A DNA stretch of 58,622 nucleotides from Chromatiales bacterium (GTDB taxonomy: Bacteria > Pseudomonadota > Gammaproteobacteria > Chromatiales > Chromatiaceae), in NCBI GenBank assembly GCA_028280505.1, contig JANQLO010000077.1:1-58622 (forward strand). The letters run 5' to 3'. The position numbers and the translations under genes are program-made. Below the pieces are notes generated by a model, which was not told the DNA's origin, did no database searches, and was given only the letters and a program-made list of their open reading frames with translations. Below, in pieces: positions 34,202-45,343 of this stretch (position 1 is its first letter; every line of letters starts with the position of its first letter).

Positions 34202-34528
34202 GTGAGTGACAAGATCGTTCATGTGACGGACGACGATTTCGAAACCGAAGTACTCAAGTCGTCCGAGCCCGTTTTGGTCGACTATTGGGCCGAGTGGTGT
34301 GGCCCGTGCAAGATGATTGCCCCCGTGTTGGATGAGATTGCCAACGAATACGACGGCCGGGTGAAAATTGCCAAATTGAATATCGATGACAATCCGAATA
34401 CCCCGCCCCGCTATGGGATCCGTGGCATTCCGACCTTGATGCTGTTCAAGGACGGCGAGGTCGAGGCGACCAAGGTCGGTGCCGTTTCCAAGTCGCAATT
34501 GACGGCATTTATCGACAGCAATCTCTAG
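34202..34528 (+). CDS. trxA: Thioredoxin 1
   Basis: A 108-residue thioredoxin with the active site WCGPC at residues 32-36, and the [14 protein letters not shown] cis-Pro loop. It reduces protein disulfides in the cytosol using thioredoxin reductase. The start is GTG (VSDKIVHV) with GGAGACAGTCA upstream; an open frame reaching 34085 is rejected. Followed by rho on the same strand. Note PPRYGIRG in place of the usual AxxYxIRG. Confidence 0.95.
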   Translation: MSDKIVHVTDDDFETEVLKSSEPVLVDYWAEWCGPCKMIAPVLDEIANEYDGRVKIAKLNIDDNPNTPPRYGIRGIPTLMLFKDGEVEATKVGAVSKSQLTAFIDSNL

Positions 34529-34538
34529 TTTCTACCGC

Positions 34539-34558
34539 TGCGGCGCATCGGCGCCGCA
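34539..34558 (+). promoter_or_regulatory. GC-rich hairpin in the trxA-rho gap
   Basis: An 8-bp perfect stem TGCGGCGC/GCGCCGCA has loop ATCG, without a T-run after it. It may weaken read-through from trxA into rho or act in the rho leader, which is autoregulated in other bacteria; the role is inferred. Confidence 0.4.
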
Positions 34559-34715
34559 ATTAAACTTGGATGCACGCGAGTCGCATGCTAGACTTGCAAA
34601 AGGTCTCAATCGGGACCGCACTTCCTATTACTTAAAAAATCCAAACGATCTGGGCGCCTTCGCGTCGTTCCCCGAATCGATCCCAACAACAACCCAACCG
34701 TCTTCCAAGCTGGAC

Positions 34716-36727
<2,012 letters not shown>

Positions 36728-36792
36728 AACATTTTGCGTATCGGTGCCGTAAAGTCGGGCAAGCGCCGGCTTTGCGCGTTAATCTTGGTGTC

Positions 36793-38214
36793 ATGGGACA
36801 GGAGATCACCGATAGCCGGTTCGATCAGGCGGCCTTCGTCGAATTCAAACGTCGATTGGACGATGAAACGGCTCTGCTAAAGGAATGGCTGGCACAGGGG
36901 CGGTTGCGCTCGACGCAGCGTCGGTTTGGTGTTGAGGTCGAAGGTTGGCTGGTCGATGCCGATTCCTTGCCGGCGGCGCAAAATCAGGCCTTCCTCGATT
37001 TGGTCGCCGATGATTTCGTGGTGCCGGAGTTGGCGCGATTCAATTTCGAGATCAACTCGACGCCGGCTACGTTGACGCCGGGTGCATTGGATGCGATGCA
37101 TGCCGAGCTGTTTGCGCGTTGGCGGCGTTGCGAGACGAGTGCCGGGCGCCTGAATCTGCGGCCGCTGTTAATCGGCATATTGCCGACGGTGCGAAGTCGC
37201 GATCTAACCCTAGAAAACATGTCGCCTTTGGCGCGCTATCAGGCGATTAACGACCAGGTCTTTCGTTTGCGCGGCGATGCGCCTATCGTGCTGGATATTC
37301 GCGGTACCGAGGAGCTAAAACATCAGCATCGGGACGTAATGCTGGAAGCCGGCACCACCTCTTTGCAAATCCATGTGGAGATCGATGCGGCCGAGGCCGC
37401 GCGAGCCTTCAATGTCTGTAAGATGATCTCGGCGATCACCGTGGGTGTGGCGTCGAATTCGCCTTACCTGTTCGAACGTGAATTATGGCGGGAGACGCGG
37501 ATTCCACTGTTCGAGCAGGCGGTGTCGGTCGGTGCCAGCGATTACAGCAAGCGCGTGACCTTTGGCATCAGGTATGCCCGTGAGAGTATTCTCGAATGCT
37601 TCGATGCGAACCGCACGCGCTATCCGGTGATCTTGCCGGATTTGATGGAGCAGCCTCGTGAGGCCCTGAGTCATCTGCGTTTGCACAATGGAACCATCTG
37701 GCGCTGGAACCGGCCGTTGATCGGCATGGACGAGTCCGGTGAGCCGCATTGCCGAATTGAGCATCGCGTGGTTGCAGCGGGCCCTACGCCGAGCGATGTG
37801 ATGGCCAATACGACACTGTTTCTCGGCTTGTTCGAGGCCTTGATGCGATCGTCGGAGCCCTTGGAGAGCCTGCTGCCGTTCGAGATCGCAAAGGCCAATT
37901 TCTATGCCGCGGCGCGTGCCGGGCTGGCTGCCGAGGTGCAATGGTTCGACGGTAAAAAACGTGATTTGGCACATCTTCTGGATGAACACTTGCTGCGTGT
38001 GGCCGGTGAAGGCCTTGCCGCTGCGGGAATGCCGCAGACGGAGATCGGTCGTTGGCTGGGTGTTATCCGGGGTCGACTCGAACGCGGTATGACCGGTGCC
38101 GATTGGCAGGTTGCCTGGGTGGCGCGTCACGGGTGTCATTTCCAGCATCTGGTCGATGCCTATGTCGAGCACCAAGCGGGTGATCGACCGGTGCATGAAT
38201 GGAGTTTGTCATGA
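36793..38214 (+). CDS. Glutamate-cysteine ligase family 2 (carboxylate-amine ligase)
   Basis: A 473-residue protein of the GCS2/YbdK superfamily. The conserved active-site parts are RRFGVEVEGWLVD (Glu residues binding Mg-ATP), FNFEINSTP, and SLQIHVEI, followed by the aromatic-rich NSPYLFERELWRETR. Family members ligate glutamate to amines such as cysteine. It is directly coupled (ATGA overlap) to an M14-type deacylase gene, so the two may make and cleave the same amide. The exact substrate is unknown. The ATG at 36793 gives the standard N-terminus. Confidence 0.8.
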   Translation: MGQEITDSRFDQAAFVEFKRRLDDETALLKEWLAQGRLRSTQRRFGVEVEGWLVDADSLPAAQNQAFLDLVADDFVVPELARFNFEINSTPATLTPGALDAMHAELFARWRRCETSAGRLNLRPLLIGILPTVRSRDLTLENMSPLARYQAINDQVFRLRGDAPIVLDIRGTEELKHQHRDVMLEAGTTSLQIHVEIDAAEAARAFNVCKMISAITVGVASNSPYLFERELWRETRIPLFEQAVSVGASDYSKRVTFGIRYARESILECFDANRTRYPVILPDLMEQPREALSHLRLHNGTIWRWNRPLIGMDESGEPHCRIEHRVVAAGPTPSDVMANTTLFLGLFEALMRSSEPLESLLPFEIAKANFYAAARAGLAAEVQWFDGKKRDLAHLLDEHLLRVAGEGLAAAGMPQTEIGRWLGVIRGRLERGMTGADWQVAWVARHGCHFQHLVDAYVEHQAGDRPVHEWSLS

Positions 38215-39251
38215 CAGAGCTGTTAAGCGAGGTGGATGATCTACCGGTTTCCCTATTGGAAGCCGATGCGGCTGGGCTGCATGCGCATTTAAATGGACCG
38301 ACGTTGTTCCATTTACGCGGTCGGCGCGAGCCGGCGCTATTCCTTGTCGTGTTGATGCACGGTAACGAAACCACCGGGTGGGATGCCATACGGCGGGTCT
38401 TGCGAGGTTATCTTGGGCCAGACGGCTACGATCTGCCGCGTTCGTTGAGTTTGTTTGTCGGCAATACCGCTGCGGCCGAGCGCGGGGTGCGGCACTTGCC
38501 GGAGCAGCCGGATTACAATCGCGTGTGGCCGGGTAGCGAAACCGGCGGTACGCCGGAACATGCGTTAATGCAGGATGTCATGCGACGTATGGCCGACCGG
38601 GAGATTTTTGCGTCCATCGATGTTCACAACAATACCGGGCTCAACCCTCATTACGCCTGCGTCAATGTCCTTGAGCATCAGTCGCTCCATCTGGCCGCGC
38701 TGTTTGGCCGTACCGTGGTTTACTTCGTACGCCCGCGGGGTGTCGCATCGATGGCCATGGCCGCACTCGGTCCGTCGGTCACCTTGGAATGTGGCAAGGT
38801 TGGGCAACAGCATGGGATAGAACATGCCGCCGACTATTTGCATGCCTGTCTTCAGTTGTCCGAGATACCCGGTCACGCGGTGGCGGCGCACGATATCGAT
38901 CTCTATCACACGGTTGCGGTGGTGAGGGTGCCCAAGCACCATTCTTTTGTGTTTGGAGAGACCGGTGCGGCAATCAGCTTCCCATTGCATCTGGATACCC
39001 TGAACTTTCGCGATTTGCCGGTTGGTAGCCTGATCGCCGAATGTGGCAATGGCATCGAGCAGCCGTTGGACGTTCGCGACGAGCAGGACCATCAGGTGGC
39101 CGATCGTTATTTCGAACTCGACGACGGGCGGCTGGTGACCCGTGTGCCGGTCATGCCGTCGATGCTGACCTGTAATCCCGACGTCATCCGGCAAGATTGC
39201 CTGTGCTATTTGATGGAACGCTATAACGATCACCTGGCCGACGCCGGTTAA
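38211..39251 (+). CDS. Succinylglutamate desuccinylase/aspartoacylase-family amidohydrolase (M14)
   Basis: A 346-residue zinc amidohydrolase. Zinc ligands are expected in VVLMHGNETTGWDA (H..E) and SIDVHNNTGLNPHYA (His), with LECGK further on. It is unlike AstE of arginine breakdown in context, since no ast genes are near. ATG at 38211 overlaps the ligase stop as ATGA; another ATG four codons earlier (38199) is in frame. A deacylase working with the adjacent ligase is the natural inference. Confidence 0.8.
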   Translation: MTELLSEVDDLPVSLLEADAAGLHAHLNGPTLFHLRGRREPALFLVVLMHGNETTGWDAIRRVLRGYLGPDGYDLPRSLSLFVGNTAAAERGVRHLPEQPDYNRVWPGSETGGTPEHALMQDVMRRMADREIFASIDVHNNTGLNPHYACVNVLEHQSLHLAALFGRTVVYFVRPRGVASMAMAALGPSVTLECGKVGQQHGIEHAADYLHACLQLSEIPGHAVAAHDIDLYHTVAVVRVPKHHSFVFGETGAAISFPLHLDTLNFRDLPVGSLIAECGNGIEQPLDVRDEQDHQVADRYFELDDGRLVTRVPVMPSMLTCNPDVIRQDCLCYLMERYNDHLADAG

Positions 39252-39372
39252 GCAGACATGGCGGGGCGCAATATCTTCGTCGCATCATGCGATTAGACTG
39301 AAGTTGTAAGCATCAATGGCCGCTAGTGTTCTGGGCCGGGGCGCTGGGTGCCGGCAAGGGCAGAGGGAATAG

Positions 39373-39864
39373 ATGGCGACGCCTATCGTGATCGATATTG
39401 AGGCCTCCGGATTCGGCAGGGGGAGTTACCCGATCGAAATCGGTGTAGTGCTACCGGATGGTTCACGTCATTGTTATTTGATTTCGCCGGCGCGCACCTG
39501 GAGTGCGTGGGACACGGAGGCTGAGGGGGTGCACGGCATCAGTCGTGAGGTGCTGTCAGCCTATGGGCGACCGCCACAAGACGTGGCGTGGCGGTTGAAC
39601 GAGATGCTGCGTGGCAAGACGGTGTATAGCGACGCTTGGTCATTCGATCTGTCTTGGATGGGTAAGTTGTTCGACGTGGCCGATATACAGCAGGGTTTTC
39701 GTATCGCCGACATCGCCGATCTCATGGACGAGGACCAACGGCGGTGTTGGCACCAGACCAAGGCCGAGGTCACGGCTGAGTTGAACATCCGGCGGCACCG
39801 TGCCAGTGGTGATGCGCGCATCTTGCAGGAGACCTGGCGACGTTTGAGTCGGCACGCTGCTTGA
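39373..39864 (+). CDS. DEDDh-type 3'-5' exonuclease-like protein
   Basis: A 163-residue RNase T-fold protein. The first metal motif is VIDIEASGFG (D..E) at residues 6-15, the second Asp is in YSDAWSFDLSW, and the last motif is HRASGDAR with the His and Asp spaced as in DEDDh enzymes. There is no extra domain. It should trim nucleic acid 3' ends; whether the substrate is DNA or RNA is not apparent. It lies alone between the M14 gene and a convergent gene. Confidence 0.8.
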   Translation: MATPIVIDIEASGFGRGSYPIEIGVVLPDGSRHCYLISPARTWSAWDTEAEGVHGISREVLSAYGRPPQDVAWRLNEMLRGKTVYSDAWSFDLSWMGKLFDVADIQQGFRIADIADLMDEDQRRCWHQTKAEVTAELNIRRHRASGDARILQETWRRLSRHAA

Positions 39865-39948
39865 ATCCATCGGCGGTGCGCTCGATAGCTGCTCGCGGAT
39901 TCGGGGGCTTCGCGGACAAGGGTCGGCGGGTAGTGATTTGCCCGTACG

Positions 39949-40926
39949 CTATGAATCGTAATCCGAGCGCATGCGCGGCTTGAGTCGGTCGTAACCTTTG
40001 AGGTGCCACAAACGCATCTGCTTGTAAGGTTTGTAGCTCTGGCTCCAGATCTCGTCGTCACGCAGAATGGCACAAGCCGTTTGCTGGTAGTCTTTGTTGC
40101 GTGCTTCGTCGTCGATATAGTCACTGCCGCCAAAACAACAGGTTTCGTACAGATGGGTCAAGTCGGGATAAATGGCGCTGTGTTGGTGGCCCAACCAGTG
40201 CACCGTCTCGTGGAATAGCAGCGCAGGACGTTTTTTGTAGCGGTGGAGGTTTGCCGGGCGTAGAGGTTGGCCGTTACGGTGCTCCTGGATTTCCGACTCT
40301 TCGAGATGAAAGAAGGCGCGATAGGTTTCGTCGTCGTGCTTTCGGCTGAGAATGCCGCCGAGGCGATAGGTGTCGAGCAGGATGCCGGGGTGTTCTACCA
40401 GGCTCAGCTGGCGTACCAGCGGGTCGTCGAAATCGGTGCCGCCGGGGCTGGTGGCGATCGCGGTGGCGAACATTTGATCGGCGACACAATGCAGTGTTTT
40501 TGGTCGATCGTTCTCCAGGAGCGTCAACAACCGGTGTGCCTGGTATTCGTGATAAGGGTGTAGGCGTCCCATCGGACCTTGGCCGGCCAGGCACCGCAGA
40601 CCCGTTTCGAGACCGGAACGCAAATCTTCGACAAGTTGAGGTGCGCCGCTGGGGGTTACGGTCGGGTCATGGTAGGGGTAGGCGTCGCAGCGCTGGATTT
40701 GAATCCGGAGTGCCGGCAGGGATTGAAGATCGCTGTCCGGTTGCGTGCGAAGGCCGCCGCTGTCGAGCTGTTCGGTCAGCATGGCAATGCGTGCCGACAG
40801 GGGTATTGTCGCTGCGTCGCTGGCATGCGACGGCATCGACAAGCCCACGAAAAGCAATGTACTCATACATCGAGCGATGAACGGCAATGGCGATGTCGGC
40901 CGGTCCAGCAACCCACCTTCCCCCAC
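39949..40926 (-). CDS. Secreted HEXXH metallopeptidase-like protein
   Basis: A 325-residue protein with an N-terminal hydrophobic segment (CMSTLLFVGLSMPSHASDA) consistent with export; the GTG at 40926 is the longest reasonable start, and ATG at 40866 is the alternative. The zinc motif HETVHWLGHQH near residue 240 fits HEXXHxxGH of metzincin-like peptidases. Many cysteines follow (ETCCFGG, TACAIL), perhaps disulfides. No propeptide or repeat was seen. The family is not recognised. Leftward and independent of its neighbours. Confidence 0.65.
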   Translation of the reverse strand: MGEGGLLDRPTSPLPFIARCMSTLLFVGLSMPSHASDAATIPLSARIAMLTEQLDSGGLRTQPDSDLQSLPALRIQIQRCDAYPYHDPTVTPSGAPQLVEDLRSGLETGLRCLAGQGPMGRLHPYHEYQAHRLLTLLENDRPKTLHCVADQMFATAIATSPGGTDFDDPLVRQLSLVEHPGILLDTYRLGGILSRKHDDETYRAFFHLEESEIQEHRNGQPLRPANLHRYKKRPALLFHETVHWLGHQHSAIYPDLTHLYETCCFGGSDYIDDEARNKDYQQTACAILRDDEIWSQSYKPYKQMRLWHLKGYDRLKPRMRSDYDS

Positions 40927-41013
40927 GAGTCTCGTGACAAAACGATGACGATTAAGGAAAAAGTGTAGTCGATCCGGTCAGATTGTATACACAATGTGTG
41001 GTGATTAAGGAAG

Positions 41014-41784
41014 TTAATTCCGTGCGAGCCTGTACCAAAGCAGGCCAACCATCTCGTGCAATACGAGGTAGCTGTAGGAGAGGTTGTGGGCGCTCGGTAC
41101 CCAGTCGGAGGCGTCAAAATCCGAAGTTTGCGTGTTGTGAGTGAAGGCGAAGGGTGCCGGTACGGCATCGATTCCGGCGGCTTTTGTGCTGAACAGGGCG
41201 CGTGGCATGTGGTACGCGTGTGTCACCAAAAGCGGTCGTTTGAGTCCGATTTCTCTCAGCAATTGCGCGCTATTGGCAGCGTTTTCCCAGGTGTCGCGAC
41301 TTGTGTTGTCGAGCGCAACAGGTGTAACGCCGGCCTGTCGGTGCAGCCATTCCCGACCGAGGTCGGCAAGTGTCTCGGTACCGTATTTGAGTCGGCCGCC
41401 GCTAAGAATGACCGGCAAACCGGTTTGGCGGTGAAGCGTTAGCGCGAAGTCGATGCGTTCCAGGCTTAAATTCGACAGGCTGTCTTTGCCATCGAGCTCG
41501 GGGTTTTTTTCGCGGATGCCTGCGAGGAAGACCAGGATGGCATCGCCACCGCCGGAATTTAGCGTATTGAGTGGGGTTGCGGGGATTGTCTCGACACGAT
41601 TGGCAAGCCAGCCGACGCCGAAAGATGTGGTCAGCAGGTAGAAAACCGCAACGGAAAAAAACAGCAGTACGCGACCGAATGCCCTGCGTGCGAACAACCA
41701 ACCGATCAGCAGCAGGATGAGCAATATCCCGGGGGGTAACAGCCATGCCTTCAGAATGGCCCGGGTCCCGACATCCAACTCCAT
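41014..41784 (-). CDS. YdcF/ElyC-type DUF218 membrane protein
   Basis: A 256-residue protein with two N-terminal helices (PPGILLILLLIGWLFARR and VLLFFSVAVFYLLTTSFG) and a periplasmic DUF218 domain. Conserved pieces are AILVFLAGIR, PVILSGGRLKYGTE, NTSRDTWENA, LLVTHAYHMPRALFSTKAAG and SYLVLHEMVGLLWYRL. ElyC in E. coli acts in envelope biogenesis. A 72-bp gap separates it from lipA upstream. Confidence 0.85.
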   Translation of the reverse strand: MELDVGTRAILKAWLLPPGILLILLLIGWLFARRAFGRVLLFFSVAVFYLLTTSFGVGWLANRVETIPATPLNTLNSGGGDAILVFLAGIREKNPELDGKDSLSNLSLERIDFALTLHRQTGLPVILSGGRLKYGTETLADLGREWLHRQAGVTPVALDNTSRDTWENAANSAQLLREIGLKRPLLVTHAYHMPRALFSTKAAGIDAVPAPFAFTHNTQTSDFDASDWVPSAHNLSYSYLVLHEMVGLLWYRLARN

Positions 41785-41856
41785 GATTACCAGCCTATGG
41801 TCGACAGCATAAGACGACGTTCGCCAAATGTGCGATACCGGCGTCGAAAAAACGGA

Positions 41857-42828
41857 CTAGCCGGCCAATACCGGGTTGGCCTGCAGGTCGGCGTGATAGG
41901 AGGATCGTACCATCGGTCCGCTGGCGACGTTCGAGAAACCCATGTTTTCGCCGAGTATCCGCAGCCGGTCGAATTCCTCGGGAGTGACGAAACGTGCGAC
42001 CGGCAAATGGTCGCGACTGGGTTGCAGGTATTGGCCGAGCGTGAGCATGTTGCAGCCGTGTTCACGAAGATCGCGCATGACGACCTCGACCTCTTCCAAG
42101 GTTTCGCCCAGGCCGAGCATGATGCCCGACTTTGTCGGTACCTTCGGATGGGTGTGTTGGAAGCGTTCGAGCAGATCGAGCGACCAGTCGTAATCGGCGC
42201 CCGGTCTGGCCTGGCGATAGAGCCGCGGCACGGTTTCCAGGTTGTGGTTGAACACATCCGGCGGATGTTGCTCGAACTGTCCCAGAGCGACATCCATGCG
42301 GCCACGGAAATCCGGTACCAGAACCTCGATTGCGGTATCGGGTGTCAACTTGCGTACCGCTTCGATGCACGCGGCGAAGTGGCCGGCGCCGCCGTCGCGC
42401 AGGTCGTCGCGGTCGACCGACGTAATCACCACATAGCGCAAGGCCATTTCGGCGATTGCCTCCGCCAGTTGGTACGGTTCACTGGCATCCAGGGGATCGG
42501 GTTTCCCGTGGGCGACATCGCAAAATGGGCACCGTCGGGTACAAATGTCGCCCATGATCATGAAGGTCGCGGTACCGTGGCTGAAGCATTCACCCAGATT
42601 GGGGCATTGAGCCTCTTCGCAAACCGAGCTGAGTTGGCGGTCGCGTAAAATCTGCTTAATACGCCCGACCCCGGGGCCGGTCGGCGGTTTGGCGCGTATC
42701 CATGCGGGTTTCTTCGGCATCACCTTGGTCGGTTCGACCTTGACCGGAATCCGACTGACCTTGTCGTGGCCGCGTTGGTGAGTGTCCGGTTGGCTGCGTG
42801 AAGGGGCTTGGAAGCTTTTGATCGGCAT
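41857..42828 (-). CDS. lipA: Lipoyl synthase
   Basis: A 323-residue radical SAM enzyme that inserts sulfur at C6 and C8 of octanoyl groups on lipoyl domains. The auxiliary cluster ligands CX4CX5C are C70, C75 and C81 ([12 protein letters not shown]); the SAM cluster ligands CX3CX2C are C96, C100 and C103 (CTRRCPFC). [12 protein letters not shown] ends the protein with the conserved RSSY. The N-terminus has a 40-residue basic extension. LipB is not in the window. Confidence 0.97.
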   Translation of the reverse strand: MPIKSFQAPSRSQPDTHQRGHDKVSRIPVKVEPTKVMPKKPAWIRAKPPTGPGVGRIKQILRDRQLSSVCEEAQCPNLGECFSHGTATFMIMGDICTRRCPFCDVAHGKPDPLDASEPYQLAEAIAEMALRYVVITSVDRDDLRDGGAGHFAACIEAVRKLTPDTAIEVLVPDFRGRMDVALGQFEQHPPDVFNHNLETVPRLYRQARPGADYDWSLDLLERFQHTHPKVPTKSGIMLGLGETLEEVEVVMRDLREHGCNMLTLGQYLQPSRDHLPVARFVTPEEFDRLRILGENMGFSNVASGPMVRSSYHADLQANPVLAG

Positions 42829-42959
42829 GAACGAAGACCGGTTGGGTGAACCAGGGAAATTGTAACGGGTTTGTCGGTGCCCAGCGTGAATTAGGACGGA
42901 GCCCTGGTATTGAGCAGGGTTATACTGGCAGCCCTAACTGAATCCACAGGATCGGCGAC

Positions 42960-43883
42960 ATGAGCGAGTTTGGTGTATTTACTCTGTTTTCGTTCGGCTT
43001 GGCGGCCGTCATTTTGTTCCTCGGGGTCAAATCGGTGCCGCAGGGCAACGAATGGACGGTCGAGCGCTTCGGCAAGTTCACCCGTAGCTTGCGTCCCGGT
43101 TTGAATCTGATCGTGCCCGTGGTCGATCGTATCGGGAATAAGTTGAATATGATGGAGCAGGTTCTGGATGTGCCGACCCAGGAGATCATCACCAAAGACA
43201 ACGCCATGGTCTCAGTCGACGGGGTGGTGTTCTACCAGATACTGGACTCGGCGATGGCGGCTTATGAAGTCAACAATCTGCAGTATGCGATTCTCAATCT
43301 GACCATGACGAACATCCGTACCGTCATGGGCTCCATGGATCTCGACGAATTGTTGTCCAAACGCGACGACATCAATGCCCGCCTGCTTACGGTTGTCGAC
43401 GAGGCGACCACCCCCTGGGGTGTGAAGGTGACCCGTATCGAGATCAAGGACATCAGTCCGCCGACGGATTTGGTCGAGTCGATGGCTCGGCAGATGAAGG
43501 CCGAGCGTGACAAGCGTGCCGCGATCCTCGAGGCCGAGGGTCAGCGTCAGGCCGAGGTACTCAAGGCCGACGGTGAAAAGCAGGCCACGATCTTGCAGGC
43601 CGAGGGTGAGAAAGAAGCGGCTTTCCGCGAGGCCGAAGCAAGAGAGCGTTTAGCCGAGGCGGAAGCCAATGCGACCCGCATGGTGTCGGAAGCGATCGCG
43701 CAGGGCGACGTTCAGGCGGTAAACTACTTTGTCGCGCAAAAATACGTCGAAGCCTTGCAAACGATCGGTACGGCACCCAACCAGAAACTCATCTTCATGC
43801 CGGTCGAGGCCAGCGGGGTGATTGGTGCCATCGGCGGTGTCGCCGAACTGGCCAAAACCGCCATGGACAAGAACAAGGCGTGA
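42960..43883 (+). CDS. qmcA: SPFH/stomatin-family membrane protein QmcA
   Basis: A 307-residue protein with one N-terminal helix and an SPFH domain ([36 protein letters not shown]). It then has a long charged coiled coil ([20 protein letters not shown] and following repeats) and a C-terminal hydrophobic end. SPFH proteins scaffold membrane microdomains. It is followed by nfeD, with GTGA overlap, a classic pair. Divergent from lipA. Confidence 0.93.
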   Translation: MSEFGVFTLFSFGLAAVILFLGVKSVPQGNEWTVERFGKFTRSLRPGLNLIVPVVDRIGNKLNMMEQVLDVPTQEIITKDNAMVSVDGVVFYQILDSAMAAYEVNNLQYAILNLTMTNIRTVMGSMDLDELLSKRDDINARLLTVVDEATTPWGVKVTRIEIKDISPPTDLVESMARQMKAERDKRAAILEAEGQRQAEVLKADGEKQATILQAEGEKEAAFREAEARERLAEAEANATRMVSEAIAQGDVQAVNYFVAQKYVEALQTIGTAPNQKLIFMPVEASGVIGAIGGVAELAKTAMDKNKA

Positions 43884-44365
43884 TCGATATGGGCGGCTAT
43901 CAACCCGATTTTTGGCACTGGTGGATTTTGGCATTGGGTTTGATCATTGCCGAGACCTTGTTGCCGGGCACCTTCTTTTTGTGGATGGGCGTGGCGGCCC
44001 TGGTACTCGGTCTGCTGGCCTGGTTGATTCCGTCGATGGGTTGGGAAGTTCAGGTGATGCTGTTCGCGATTTTGTCCATGATCGCGATCGTCGCTTGGCG
44101 AAAATGGCAAAAGAAACACCCCGTCGAAAGCGAACAGCCGATGCTGAATCGTCGTGGCGAACAGTACGTCGGTCGAGTGTTTACGCTCGAAGCGCCGATC
44201 GAGAACGGTTTCGGTAAGGTCAAGGTCGGCGACACCCTGTGGCGGGTTCAGGGTGATGAGGCGGCGGTAGGTACCCGGGTGCGGGTTACGGCAGCCGACG
44301 GTGTCGTGTTGGTGGTCGAGCTTGCCGATGACTCGGCTACGCCATCATCCCCTCACTCTGTGTGA
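43880..44365 (+). CDS. NfeD-family partner protein of QmcA
   Basis: A 161-residue protein with two or three N-terminal helices ([20 protein letters not shown] and [14 protein letters not shown]-like region) and a C-terminal OB-fold ([30 protein letters not shown]). NfeD proteins bind SPFH partners. GTG at 43880 overlaps the qmcA stop; ATG at 43889 is also possible. The 3' end overlaps the convergent HDOD gene by 29 bp. Confidence 0.9.
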   Translation: MIDMGGYQPDFWHWWILALGLIIAETLLPGTFFLWMGVAALVLGLLAWLIPSMGWEVQVMLFAILSMIAIVAWRKWQKKHPVESEQPMLNRRGEQYVGRVFTLEAPIENGFGKVKVGDTLWRVQGDEAAVGTRVRVTAADGVVLVVELADDSATPSSPHSV

Positions 44366-45212
44366 GCACGAGGTACATGGCGTCGACCATTTCCATGGTC
44401 GATGCGTCGAGCGCGGCGACGCCGACTTCCGGCGGCAGCTCCGCCAAGCGCCAGATCGGCGGCCGAATGCGTTGTACGATGTCGTCGATCAGTAGATCCG
44501 AATCGATGCCGACGCTGAACTGGACCGCGATGTGCAGCATGGCGATCTCGCGTGCATTGCTGCCGGTGACGTCTTCCGGGCGCATCAGGTGTTGAAAGGA
44601 CTCGATGAACGACTTGGGTAGTTGCCATATACGTGACAATTCAGCGGTCAGCTGAAGGCCGTCCACCCCGATTTTTTGGTGTTCTTCGTAAAGCCGGGTC
44701 TCCAGTCCTTCGTCGGAGAACGCCAGGGCCTCTCGGCATTCCTTGGGATAGTGACTGAACAGCACGAGATGGCCGATGTCGTGCAATAGACCCCGTACGA
44801 ACAAGCTTTCGGCATTCCGCATGCCCGCGCCTTCGGCGATCGCCTGGGCCATGAAACCGCAGTGCACGCTGCGGTACCAGAAGGTATCGATGTCCATCAG
44901 TTCATTGCTGATGCTGCTTACCGTCTGTGAGACCCCGGCCGCCAGTACCAGATCGTGGATTTTCTGGACGCCGAGGATATTGGCCGCGCGGGTGACGGTA
45001 TCGACCTTGGAGCGGAAACCGTAGAAGGCGCTATTGGCAATTCGCAACACGCGTGCGGTCAGTGCCGGATCGAGCGACATGATCTCTGCGATGTCGTCCA
45101 TCGATGCGTTCTCGGAGTCCATGACCTCGCGCAGACGGACATAGACGTCCGGCAGCGTGAGCGATTCGAGTGAATCGTAGAGCAGTTCGTCGATTTTGGT
45201 GGCTGCTGACAT
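44337..45212 (-). CDS. HDOD-domain signalling protein
   Basis: A 291-residue protein covered mostly by an HDOD domain: LPDVYVRLREVMDS, LDPALTARVLRIANSAFYGF, NILGVQKIHDLVLA and RGLLHDIGHLVL. The HD pair is present in LLHDIGH, although HDOD domains are usually non-catalytic. The C-terminal about 80 residues are helical with no known domain. Family members act in signalling linked to motility or stress; the role here is not known. Convergent with nfeD. Confidence 0.88.
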   Translation of the reverse strand: MSAATKIDELLYDSLESLTLPDVYVRLREVMDSENASMDDIAEIMSLDPALTARVLRIANSAFYGFRSKVDTVTRAANILGVQKIHDLVLAAGVSQTVSSISNELMDIDTFWYRSVHCGFMAQAIAEGAGMRNAESLFVRGLLHDIGHLVLFSHYPKECREALAFSDEGLETRLYEEHQKIGVDGLQLTAELSRIWQLPKSFIESFQHLMRPEDVTGSNAREIAMLHIAVQFSVGIDSDLLIDDIVQRIRPPIWRLAELPPEVGVAALDASTMEMVDAMYLVLTQSEGMMA

Positions 45213-45343
45213 AGTGTGTGCCTGCCAGGTTTGTAGACGGGCCTTTCGTTCCTGTGGTTATCGGCGGGGCATATGCAGTCTTGAGGTGCTAAATGCCGGT
45301 CGATAGACCGAGGTCAGAGCATCGGTTTCCTGTGCGACCCGGC

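Noticed and set aside
41053-41075. CTCGTGCAATACGAGGTAG resembling the repeat-element end
   Set aside because: It lies inside the coding sequence of the DUF218 protein (LVLHEMVG) and lacks the second half of the repeat.
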